Below are positions 6,014 to 13,094 of a stretch of 29,893 bases of DNA, piece by piece. Every line of letters begins with the position of its first letter. Position 1 is the stretch's first letter. The stretch comes from an uncultured Oscillibacter sp. GTDB lineage: Bacteria; Bacillota; Clostridia; Oscillospirales; Oscillospiraceae. A program made the translations under genes and the position numbers. Location of the stretch: NCBI GenBank assembly GCA_910587875.1, contig CAJUOD010000022.1:1038-30930 (forward strand), written 5' to 3'. The notes under the pieces are model-generated. The model was given only the letters and a program-made list of their open reading frames with translations, made no database searches and had not been told where the DNA came from.

Positions 6014-7030
6014 ATGAACAGCAAACGAATCGGACGCCGCACCGTCGCCCTGGAGCATCCCCCCTCCGTCATCTCCTACGCCAACATCGGCGGCAAGCTG
6101 GAGGGGGAGGGCCCCCTGCGGGAGCACTTCGACGAGCTGGAGCAGGACTCCTTCTTTGGGGAGAAGACCTGGGAGAAGGCGGAATCCATGATGCAGAAGC
6201 GGGTCCTCCAGCGGGCCCTGGACCAGATTAAGCTGAAGCCGGTCGACCTGGACTATATCTTCGCCGGGGACCTTTTGAACCAGTGCATCGGCTCCTCCTT
6301 CGGCCTGCGGGAGTTCGGCGTGCCCTTCTACGGGCTCTACGGGGCCTGTTCCACCATGGGGGAGTCCCTGTCTCTTGCGGCCATGGCCATCGACGGGGGC
6401 TTCGCGGAGAAGGCCGCCGCCATGACCTCCTCCCACTTCTGCACGGCGGAGCGCCAGTACCGCATGCCCGTGCCCTACGGCAACCAGCGGACCCCTACCG
6501 CCCAGTGGACCGCCACCGCCGCCGGGTGCACCATCCTGGCCTCCCAGGGGGAGGGGCCCTATATCACCCACGTCACCTGCGGAAAAATCGTGGACAAGGG
6601 CATCGCGGACGCCAACAATATGGGGGCCGCCATGGCCCCGGCGGCCTACGACACCCTCTCCGCCTTCTTCCAGGACACCAAAACCAAGCCCCAGGACTAC
6701 GACCTGGTGGTCACCGGGGACCTGGGGGAGCTGGGCCACGCCATCGTCCGGGACTTCTTCTCCAAGGACGGCATTGACATGGGGGAGCATTTCCAGGACT
6801 GCGGCCTCCTCCTCTACGACCGGGAGAAGCAGGACATGCACGCCGGGGGCTCCGGCTGCGGCTGTTCCGCCTCGGTGCTCAACGGCTACCTCCTCTCCGG
6901 CATGCGCCAGGGGAAGTGGAAGAAAATCGTCTTCGCCCCCACCGGGGCCCTGCTGTCCCCCACCTCCAGCTTCCAGGGGGAGTCCATTCCCTCCATCTGC
7001 CACGTCCTCTGCATCTCCACTTCAAAATGA
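6014..7030 (+). CDS. spoVAD: Stage V sporulation protein AD
   Basis: A 338-residue SpoVAD, the thiolase-fold, dipicolinic-acid-binding component of the SpoVA channel that loads DPA into the forespore and releases it on germination. The start MNSKRIGRRTVALEHPPSVI, the block YGLYGACSTMGESLSLAAMA, the HFCTAERQYRMPVPYGNQRTP region and the end GALLSPTSSFQGESIPSICH are all characteristic. Length equals the family norm. The ATG at 6014 follows AGGAGG seven bases away; an upstream in-frame extension crosses the sigma-G promoter and is excluded. Unusually, neither spoVAC nor spoVAE flanks it: a rho-independent terminator follows directly and a MarR gene comes next. It is the clearest evidence for a spore former. 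Confidence 0.97.
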   Translation: MNSKRIGRRTVALEHPPSVISYANIGGKLEGEGPLREHFDELEQDSFFGEKTWEKAESMMQKRVLQRALDQIKLKPVDLDYIFAGDLLNQCIGSSFGLREFGVPFYGLYGACSTMGESLSLAAMAIDGGFAEKAAAMTSSHFCTAERQYRMPVPYGNQRTPTAQWTATAAGCTILASQGEGPYITHVTCGKIVDKGIADANNMGAAMAPAAYDTLSAFFQDTKTKPQDYDLVVTGDLGELGHAIVRDFFSKDGIDMGEHFQDCGLLLYDREKQDMHAGGSGCGCSASVLNGYLLSGMRQGKWKKIVFAPTGALLSPTSSFQGESIPSICHVLCISTSK

Positions 7031-7033
7031 GAA

Positions 7034-7058
7034 GAGGCCCGGTTCCCGGGCCCCTTTT
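7034..7058 (+). terminator. Terminator of spoVAD
   Basis: GGCCCGG (7036-7042) and CCGGGCC (7046-7052) form a tight hairpin followed by CCTTTTA, directly after the stop codon. Confidence 0.75.
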
Positions 7059-7104
7059 ACATATTGCGCAAGAAGCCGCCCGGCATTCTTGTCTGAATTG
7101 ACGA

Positions 7105-7133
7105 TTGACTTTGGTATGAAATCAGACTATAGT
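7105..7133 (+). promoter_or_regulatory. SigA promoter of the first marR-MATE operon
   Basis: TTGACT (7105-7110), 17 bases, TATAGT (7128-7133). The -10 is inside the left arm of an inverted repeat. Confidence 0.8.
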
Positions 7134-7163
7134 ATCCTCTACGAGTCCGATATCATACTATAG
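7127..7163 (+). promoter_or_regulatory. MarR operator candidate
   Basis: CTATAGTAT (7127-7135) and ATACTATAG (7155-7163) form a perfect 9-bp inverted repeat covering the -10 and the transcription start. The same TATAGTAT core recurs at the second marR promoter (17164-17193). Confidence 0.7.
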
Positions 7164-7176
7164 GGAGCCGAGAATC

Positions 7177-7617
7177 ATGGACGCATACCGCCTGTTTCAG
7201 GAATACCTTCAGCTACAGCACCGGATTGACGAATTTTATCACGAGCTGGCCGTCCGGCAAAGGCTCTCCGACAGCGCCCTGCTGGTCTTGTGGACCCTGC
7301 TGGAGCTGGGGGAGGGCTGCACGCAGACCGATATCTGCCGCCAGTTCGCGCTCACCAAGCAGACCGTCCACTCCTCCGTGCGGAAGCTGGCAAAGGACGG
7401 CTTCCTGTCCCTCCAACCCGGCCCGGGGCGGGAGGTCCGGGTCTATCCCACAGAAGCGGGCCGGGCCCTCATCCAGGAAAAAATCGTCCCCCTCAAAAAC
7501 GCCGAGGAAGCCGCCTCCCGGCGCATGGGAACGGCGGAGCTGGAAACCATGCTCCGCCTGACCCGGAAATGGCTCTCCCTGTTCCAGGAGGAAGCGGCCT
7601 CCATCCCGAAAAAATGA
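7177..7617 (+). CDS. MarR family regulator of the adjacent MATE pump
   Basis: A 146-residue winged-helix protein. The helix-turn-helix is clear at about 45-75 (CTQTDICRQFALTKQTVHSSVRKLAKDGF), with a wing 'RVYPTEAGRALI' after it and helical dimerisation ends. Family members repress divergent or downstream efflux genes and release DNA on binding a phenolic or drug ligand. It is the first gene of an operon with the MATE pump 47 bases downstream, and an inverted repeat over its -10 suggests autorepression. The start has AGGGAG upstream. A second MarR at 16709-17137 shares the TKQTV recognition-helix start, which fits their similar operators. Confidence 0.9.
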   Translation: MDAYRLFQEYLQLQHRIDEFYHELAVRQRLSDSALLVLWTLLELGEGCTQTDICRQFALTKQTVHSSVRKLAKDGFLSLQPGPGREVRVYPTEAGRALIQEKIVPLKNAEEAASRRMGTAELETMLRLTRKWLSLFQEEAASIPKK

Positions 7618-7664
7618 AACCGCCGGAACTCTTCCGGTGTGACTTACAGAGAAAGGAATCCCCC

Positions 7665-8999
7665 ATGCACATCCATTTGTCCGAGCATTTCACCTATGCC
7701 AAGCTCCTGCGCTTCACCTTCCCCACCATCGTCATGCTGATCTTCACGTCCATCTACGGCGTGGTGGACGGGGTCTTCGTCTCCAACTTCGCGGGCAAGA
7801 CCGCCTTCGCCGCCGTGAACCTCATCATGCCCGCCCTGATGATCTTCGGCACCGTGGGCTTCATGCTGGGCGCCGGCGGCAGCGCCGTGGTGGCCCGCAC
7901 CATGGGGGAGGGAGACCTGCCCCGGGCCAGCCGGTACTTCTCCCTGATCATCTATACCGGCCTCGCCGCCGGCCTGGTTCTGATGGTCCTGGCCGAACTG
8001 ATCATGGAGCCCCTCTGCGCCCTGCTGGGGGCCGAGGGGGAAATGCTGGCCCAGGCCGTGCTCTACGGGCGCATCCTCACCCTGGCCCTGGTGCCCTTCA
8101 TTTTACAGAACATGTTCCAGAGCTTCCTGGTGGCGGCGGAGCGGCCCAAGCTGGGCCTGTGGCTGACGGTGGCGGCGGGCCTCACCAATATGATCGGTGA
8201 CTGGCTGCTGGTGGGGGTCCTGCCCTGGGGCGTGGCGGGAGCGGCTATCGCCACGGTGGCCAGCTCCTTTGTGGGCGGCGTGGTGCCCCTGGTCTACTTC
8301 CTCCTGCCCAACAAGTCCCCTCTCCACCTGACAAAAACCCGGTTGGAGGGCCGGGTCCTGGCCCAGACCTGCTCCAATGGCTCCTCCGAGATGATGAGCA
8401 ACCTGTCCACGTCCCTGGTCAGCATCCTCTACAACTTCCAGCTCATGCGCCTCATCGGGGAGAACGGCGTGGCGGCCTTCGGGGTCATCATGTATGTGAA
8501 CTTCATTTTCATCGGCGTCTTCATGGGCTACTCCATCGGCGCGGGCCCCATCGTCAGCTTCCACTACGGCGCGGGAAACCGGGAGGAGCTCCAAAGCCTC
8601 CTGCGCAAGAGCCTCTTTTTAATGCTGGCGGGCTGCGCCGGGCTCACCGCCGCCGCCGTAGCCCTGGCGAGTCCCCTGTCCCGGATTTTCGTAGGCTATG
8701 ACCCGGAGCTGCTGGCTCTCACCGCCCGGGGCTTCCGGCTCTATTCCCTGTCCTTCCTGGCTATGGGGTTCAACATCTTCGGCTCCGCCTTCTTCACGGC
8801 CCTGGGCAACGGTGTGATCTCCGCCGCCATCGCCTTTCTGCGGACCCTGCTGTTCCAGACGGCGGCCATTTTCATCCTGCCCCTCTTCCTGGGGCTGGAC
8901 GGCATCTGGCTGTCGGAGGCGGCGGCGGAGGTCCTGGCCCTGTTCATCACGGCGGCCTTCCTGGTCACCCAGCGGAAGCGCTACGGCTACGGCGTCTAA
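7665..8999 (+). CDS. MATE family multidrug efflux transporter
   Basis: A 444-residue protein with about twelve membrane spans in two halves. The start MHIHLSEHFTYAKLLRFTFP followed by IFTSIYGVVDGVFVSNFAG is the classic first-helix signature of the DinF/NorM-like MATE group in Firmicutes, and GVAFGVIMYVNFIFIGVFMG marks the second half. Such pumps export cationic drugs, dyes or bile-related compounds in exchange for Na+ or H+. The ATG at 7665 follows AAAGGA; longer in-frame starts overlap the marR gene and lack hydrophobic character. The 3' end overlaps the convergent siroheme synthase gene by four bases (CTAA). Confidence 0.93.
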   Translation: MHIHLSEHFTYAKLLRFTFPTIVMLIFTSIYGVVDGVFVSNFAGKTAFAAVNLIMPALMIFGTVGFMLGAGGSAVVARTMGEGDLPRASRYFSLIIYTGLAAGLVLMVLAELIMEPLCALLGAEGEMLAQAVLYGRILTLALVPFILQNMFQSFLVAAERPKLGLWLTVAAGLTNMIGDWLLVGVLPWGVAGAAIATVASSFVGGVVPLVYFLLPNKSPLHLTKTRLEGRVLAQTCSNGSSEMMSNLSTSLVSILYNFQLMRLIGENGVAAFGVIMYVNFIFIGVFMGYSIGAGPIVSFHYGAGNREELQSLLRKSLFLMLAGCAGLTAAAVALASPLSRIFVGYDPELLALTARGFRLYSLSFLAMGFNIFGSAFFTALGNGVISAAIAFLRTLLFQTAAIFILPLFLGLDGIWLSEAAAEVLALFITAAFLVTQRKRYGYGV

Positions 9000-10330
9000 G
9001 CCCGCAAATCCATTCCCGCCGTACCTCCCACCACAATGACGGCGGGGGCCTCCGTCCCGGCCTCCCGGGCCTTCTCCGCAATATCTCCCAGCGTCCCCCG
9101 GACCGCCCGGGGGGCGCTTTTGCCTGAGACCACGGCGGCGGGCGTCCCAGGCGAAAGCCCCGCCTCCGTCAGCCGCAGGGCGATCCTCTCCAATTGGGAC
9201 AGCCCCATGAGGAACACCAGCGTCCCCTCCTTCAGCCGGGCCAGCGCCTCCAAATCCTCCGGCAGGCCGTCCGGCGTGTCCGCCGTATGGGCGGTCACCA
9301 CGTGAACCCCCCGGCTCACTCCCCGGTGGGTGACGGGTATCCCCGCCGCCCCGGGCACGGCCACGGCGGAGGTCACCCCGGGCACGTACTCCCACGCCAC
9401 TCCGGCGGCCTGGAGGGCCAAAGCCTCCTCCCCGCCCCGGCCGAAGACGAAGGGGTCCCCGCCCTTGAGGCGGACCACCGTCTTCCCCTCCCGGGCCTTG
9501 GCGATGAGCAGGGCGTTGATCTCCTCCTGGGCCATGGAGTGCCGCCCCCGCCGCTTGCCCACATAGAGCCTTTCCGCCCCCGCCGGGGCGGCGTCCAGCA
9601 GCGCCTGATCCAGCAGATCGTCATAAACCACCGCCTCACAGCGCTCCAGCAGCCGGAGGCCCCGGACGGTGATGAGGTCCGCTGCTCCGCAGCCCGCGCC
9701 CACCAGATAGACCTTCCCGCTTCTGGGCGCGCCCCCCAGAATCGCCGCCAGGGCTTCCTCCTCCAGGGGGAAGCCCTGTTCCATGCACTCGGAAAACAGC
9801 CGGGCAAACGCCCCGGCCCGCTCCGCCTCCGGCACCCGCTCCCGGACCGCCGGACGCAGGGAGGCCAGGTAGTCCAGCAGCGCCCCGAAGTCCTCCGGCA
9901 GCAACCCGTTCACCCGCTCCTTTACCCAGACGGCGGCGCTGGGACTGGCCCCGGCGGTGGAGACGCCCACGGTCAGCTCCCCCCGCCTCACCAGGGCGGG
10001 GAACAGGAAGGTACAGTCCTCCTTGTCGTCCACTGCGTTGACCAAAATTCCCCGCTCCCGACAGAGGCCCGCAATCTCCCGGTTGGCCTCCCGGCTGTCC
10101 GTGGCGGCAATGACAAAAAACTTCCCCTCCAGCATAGCGGGCTCGAAGGCCCGCCGGACCAGCGCCAGCCCCGGCAGGGCCTCGATCTCCGGCAGAATCT
10201 CCGGCGCGGCCACGGTGAGCCGGGGCCCATAGGGCAGCAGTTTCCGGGCCTTCCGGGCCGCCACGGCCCCACCGCCCACCACCAGGCCCTCCCGGCCCTC
10301 CAGGTCCATAAAAAACGGAAAATACGCCAC
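8996..10330 (-). CDS. cysG: Siroheme synthase: precorrin-2 dehydrogenase / uroporphyrinogen-III methyltransferase fusion
   Basis: A 444-residue fusion that should turn uroporphyrinogen III into siroheme. The N-terminal half (1-150) has the NAD-binding GGGAVAARKARKLL (19-32) and the conserved VNAVDDKEDCTFLFPA segment carrying the dehydrogenase/ferrochelatase aspartate region. The C-terminal half, from about residue 207, is a SUMT domain: GKVYLVGAGCGAADLITVRG, VVYDDLL, VVRLKGGDPFVFGRGGEE and PGVTSAVAVPGAAGIPVTHR. The domain order and length match CysG of enterics. It starts with GTG one base after the ABC ATPase stop, with GAGGAGGG as ribosome site. As the last gene of the reductase operon it supplies the reductase cofactor. 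Confidence 0.93.
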   Translation of the reverse strand: MAYFPFFMDLEGREGLVVGGGAVAARKARKLLPYGPRLTVAAPEILPEIEALPGLALVRRAFEPAMLEGKFFVIAATDSREANREIAGLCRERGILVNAVDDKEDCTFLFPALVRRGELTVGVSTAGASPSAAVWVKERVNGLLPEDFGALLDYLASLRPAVRERVPEAERAGAFARLFSECMEQGFPLEEEALAAILGGAPRSGKVYLVGAGCGAADLITVRGLRLLERCEAVVYDDLLDQALLDAAPAGAERLYVGKRRGRHSMAQEEINALLIAKAREGKTVVRLKGGDPFVFGRGGEEALALQAAGVAWEYVPGVTSAVAVPGAAGIPVTHRGVSRGVHVVTAHTADTPDGLPEDLEALARLKEGTLVFLMGLSQLERIALRLTEAGLSPGTPAAVVSGKSAPRAVRGTLGDIAEKAREAGTEAPAVIVVGGTAGMDLRA

Positions 10331-10331
10331 G

Positions 10332-11102
10332 TCAGCCCTCCTCCCGCAGTCCGCAGAAATAGCGGGGGCCCTCCGGCCCCTCGGTCCGGTCCAGCCGGAC
10401 CCCCATGACCCGCTCCAGAATTTTGCTCTGATAAATCTCCTCCGGCCCGCCCAGGGCCAGCAGGCGGCCCGCCCCCAGCACGGCGATATCGTCCGCCGCG
10501 GTCAGGGCCAGACAGAGGTCATGGAGGGCCAGCGCCACCGCCCGCCCCTCTCCCGCCAGGCGGCGGGCCAGGGCCAGGACCTCCAGCTGGTGGCGGATGT
10601 CCAGGTAGGCGGTGGGCTCGTCCATGAGGATGGTCTCCGTCTCCTGGGCCAGGGCCATGGCGAGATAAACCTTCTGCCGCTGTCCCCCGGAGAGCTCCGG
10701 CAGGGCCCGGTCCGCCAAATCCCGGGCGTCCGCCGCCGCCAGGGCCCGGTCCACGGCGGCATAGTCCTCCCGCCGGTAGCGCCGGGGGTAGGACAGATAG
10801 GGAAACCGCCCGTGGAGCGCCAGCCGCCGGGCCGTGATATTGGGCACCGTCCGGGACTGGGGCAGGTAGGCGATTTTTTGCGCCGCCCGCCGGGGCTCAT
10901 AGTCCCCCAAGGGCCTCCCATCCAGCAGCACCTCCCCGCCCTGAGGGGGCAGGAGGCCCGCCAGGGTCCGCAAGAGCGTGCTCTTCCCGCAGCCGTTGGG
11001 CCCCAGCAGGATCAGCACCCGCCCGGGCCGCGCCGCCAGGGTCACACCCTCCAGCACCTCCCGGCCCGGGTAGCCCGCCGAGAGATTTCTTGCCTCAAGC
11101 AT
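10332..11102 (-). CDS. ABC transporter ATPase, iron/cobalamin importer type
   Basis: A 256-residue ATPase of the FecE/BtuD/FhuC group that powers uptake through the permease encoded just upstream. It has Walker A GPNGCGKST (34-42), Q-loop AYLPQ, signature LSGGQ (137-141), Walker B ILMDEP (158-163), D-loop and the switch His in LALHDL. The start follows AGGAGGGG and overlaps the permease end by eight bases, so the two are translationally coupled. Substrate specificity cannot be read from the ATPase; the neighbouring siroheme genes favour iron, haem or a corrinoid/tetrapyrrole. Confidence 0.93.
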   Translation of the reverse strand: MLEARNLSAGYPGREVLEGVTLAARPGRVLILLGPNGCGKSTLLRTLAGLLPPQGGEVLLDGRPLGDYEPRRAAQKIAYLPQSRTVPNITARRLALHGRFPYLSYPRRYRREDYAAVDRALAAADARDLADRALPELSGGQRQKVYLAMALAQETETILMDEPTAYLDIRHQLEVLALARRLAGEGRAVALALHDLCLALTAADDIAVLGAGRLLALGGPEEIYQSKILERVMGVRLDRTEGPEGPRYFCGLREEG

Positions 11103-12108
11103 GTCCGCCCCTCCTTTTCTGCCGCAGCAGCAACCACAGGAAAAACGGCCCGCCCAGCAGGGACAGCACCACTCCCACCGGCAGCTCGTAGGGGGCGAAC
11201 AGCGTCCGGGCCAAAATGTCGCACAGGGTCAGCAGCGCCGCGCCCCCCAGGGCGGAGGCCCAGAGCAGCCGGGCGGAGCTGTCCTCTCCCGCCAGCCGCC
11301 GGACCATGTGGGGGGCGATGAGCCCCACGAAGCCCAGGAGCCCCGCGAAGCTCACCGCCGCCCCCGCCAGGGCCGCCGCCAGGGCCAGCAGGATCACCCT
11401 CAGCCGCCGGGCGGGAAGCCCCAAGCTCCGGGCGGTCTCCTCCCCCAGGAGGAGCACGTCCATCTCCCCCGCCAGAGACAGGGCCAGGAGGAACGCCGCC
11501 AGAATCACCCAGAACGCCGGGGCCACCCGGCTCATGGAGAGGTTCGCCACGCCCCCCACCCGGAAGTCCGTGTAGCCGTTCAGCGCGTCGGGGAAGAAGG
11601 CCAGCACGGCGTCGATGCCCGCGCTGAACATGCCGCTGACCGCCACCCCCGCCAGCACCAGGGTCATCCTGGAAGCCCCGGTCCGGGCCCCGATGGCCAT
11701 GACCAGCAGCACGCCCCCCAGGGCCCCCAGGAAGGCGGCGAAGGGGACCGCCGCCGTCCAAGCGGGCCAGAGGGCGGCGCACAGGGCCGTGCACAGCCCC
11801 GCCCCGGCGTTGACGCCGATGACGTTGGGGGCCGCCAGGGGATTCCCCAGCACCCCCTGGATGACGGTCCCCGCCGCCGCCAGCGCCGCCCCCGCCAGGA
11901 GGCAGCCGCAGGTCCGGGGCAGCCGGGCATAGAGGACGATGGAGGCCGCCGCCCCGCTTCCCCGCCCCGCCAGGGCGGAAAGCACCTCCCCCGGCCCCAG
12001 GGGCACCGCCCCCAGGCACAGGCTCAGCAGGGCGGAGAGAACCGCCAGCGTCCCCAGCGCCGGAATAAGATATTCAGTTGGGATAGAGGATCTCCGCCAG
12101 CGCTTCAT
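11095..12108 (-). CDS. FecCD-type ABC permease
   Basis: A 337-residue membrane protein with about nine or ten spans and the BtuC/FecCD family marks: LYARLPRTCGCLLAGAALAA near the first spans, GNPLAAPNVIGVNAGAGLC, and AAVSFAGLLGFVGLIAPHMV with RRLAGED downstream (the cytoplasmic coupling region). A homodimer would form the importer channel. The ATG at 12106-12108 follows GGGGGGAAG and lies inside the 3' end of the binding-protein gene (35-base overlap). Expected partner proteins are encoded on both sides. Confidence 0.93.
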   Translation of the reverse strand: MKRWRRSSIPTEYLIPALGTLAVLSALLSLCLGAVPLGPGEVLSALAGRGSGAAASIVLYARLPRTCGCLLAGAALAAAGTVIQGVLGNPLAAPNVIGVNAGAGLCTALCAALWPAWTAAVPFAAFLGALGGVLLVMAIGARTGASRMTLVLAGVAVSGMFSAGIDAVLAFFPDALNGYTDFRVGGVANLSMSRVAPAFWVILAAFLLALSLAGEMDVLLLGEETARSLGLPARRLRVILLALAAALAGAAVSFAGLLGFVGLIAPHMVRRLAGEDSSARLLWASALGGAALLTLCDILARTLFAPYELPVGVVLSLLGGPFFLWLLLRQKRRGGHA

Positions 12109-13021
12109 AGGCTTCCCCCCATCGGGCGTTGGGCTTTAAGTTGTAAAGCTTGTGGTCCAGGGTGATGAACCGCCCCTCCCGCACCGCCCGGAGGCTCCCC
12201 CAGGCGGGGTTGGACAGCAGGGCGGCCTCCAGGGACGCCCTGGCTTTTTCCACATTGACGTCCGCGGCCTGTAAGACGGCGAAAATATAATCCGGATCCC
12301 CGGCGATGATCCCCTCCAGGCTCAGGTTCTCCAGGAGCCCCCCGCCGTCGGCGATGTTGACGCAGCCCAGCTCCGCCAGCATCTCCCCCAGGACGCTGCC
12401 CTCGCTGCCCTTGGCCTTGACCCCGCTGCCCGAGGCCCGGACGTAGAGCACCCGGGGCGTGCTTCCGTCCTGCCGGGCTATCGCGGCGTCCACCTGCTCC
12501 CGCACGGCGGTCCCGTAGGTCTCGTATCGCTCCGGCTGTCCCGTGAGGCGGGTGCAGACCTCCAGCATCCGCAGGTAGTCCTCGAAGCAGTCCACCTCAA
12601 AGTAGGCGGCGGGGATGCCCGCCTGTTCCAGGGTGTCCTTCAGCTCCAGGTCCGCCGCCGTGTTGACGCTGGCCAGGATCAAATCCGGCTCCGCCGCCAA
12701 CAGGACCTCCAGGTTGGGCTCCTTCACGGCCCCCAGGTCCGCCGCGTCCTCCCGGAGCCCCAGGTCAAAGGAGGTCCACGCGTCCCCGGCGGCGGCGATG
12801 AGGGTATCCCGGCCCCCGGCCACGCACCAGACGTCGGCAAAGCTGCCGATCATGGCCGCCACCCTCCGGGGCGGTTCCAGCGAAAAATCCCGGCCCAAAT
12901 CGTCCGTAAAGGCCACCGCCGTTTCAGAGGGCGGCGGCGGGCTGACCACCGTCTCCGGCGGAGTCCCCCCGCAGGCGGTCATCAGCAGAAGCAGGGCCGG
13001 CAAAAGGCAAAGGCGTTTCAT
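12074..13021 (-). CDS. ABC transporter substrate-binding lipoprotein (iron-complex type)
   Basis: A 315-residue lipoprotein: signal MKRLCLLPALLLLMTAC with the lipobox cysteine at 17, then a short Pro-rich linker and a class III (BtuF/FhuD-like, TroA superfamily) binding fold. The segments VAFTDDLGRDFSLEPPRRVA, DLGAVKEPNLEVLLAAEPDLILA and YFEVDCFEDYLRMLEVCTR are typical of the clostridial iron-complex binding proteins. It catches the ligand outside the membrane and delivers it to the FecCD permease. A longer in-frame start upstream crosses the intergenic hairpin and is rejected in favour of MKRLCL. Confidence 0.9.
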   Translation of the reverse strand: MKRLCLLPALLLLMTACGGTPPETVVSPPPPSETAVAFTDDLGRDFSLEPPRRVAAMIGSFADVWCVAGGRDTLIAAAGDAWTSFDLGLREDAADLGAVKEPNLEVLLAAEPDLILASVNTAADLELKDTLEQAGIPAAYFEVDCFEDYLRMLEVCTRLTGQPERYETYGTAVREQVDAAIARQDGSTPRVLYVRASGSGVKAKGSEGSVLGEMLAELGCVNIADGGGLLENLSLEGIIAGDPDYIFAVLQAADVNVEKARASLEAALLSNPAWGSLRAVREGRFITLDHKLYNLKPNARWGEAYEALAEILYPN

Positions 13022-13049
13022 CGTTCTTCTCTCCCCCGTCAAGCGGCAA

Positions 13050-13077
13050 AGGAGGCGGACCCGCGGGCCCGCCTCCT
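13050..13077 (-). terminator. Strong hairpin between reductase and transporter genes
   Basis: AGGAGGCGG (13050-13058) pairs with CCGCCTCCT (13069-13077) over a GC-rich loop. On the minus strand only TTTGCC follows, so termination is probably partial, or the stem protects the reductase message after processing and sets lower transporter levels. Confidence 0.5.
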
Positions 13078-13094
13078 CTCCGTCAACAATCGTA

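Noticed and set aside
5822..7003. A 393-codon open frame on the minus strand opposite spoVAD
   Set aside because: spoVAD on the other strand is unmistakable; the opposing frame has no recognisable domain.
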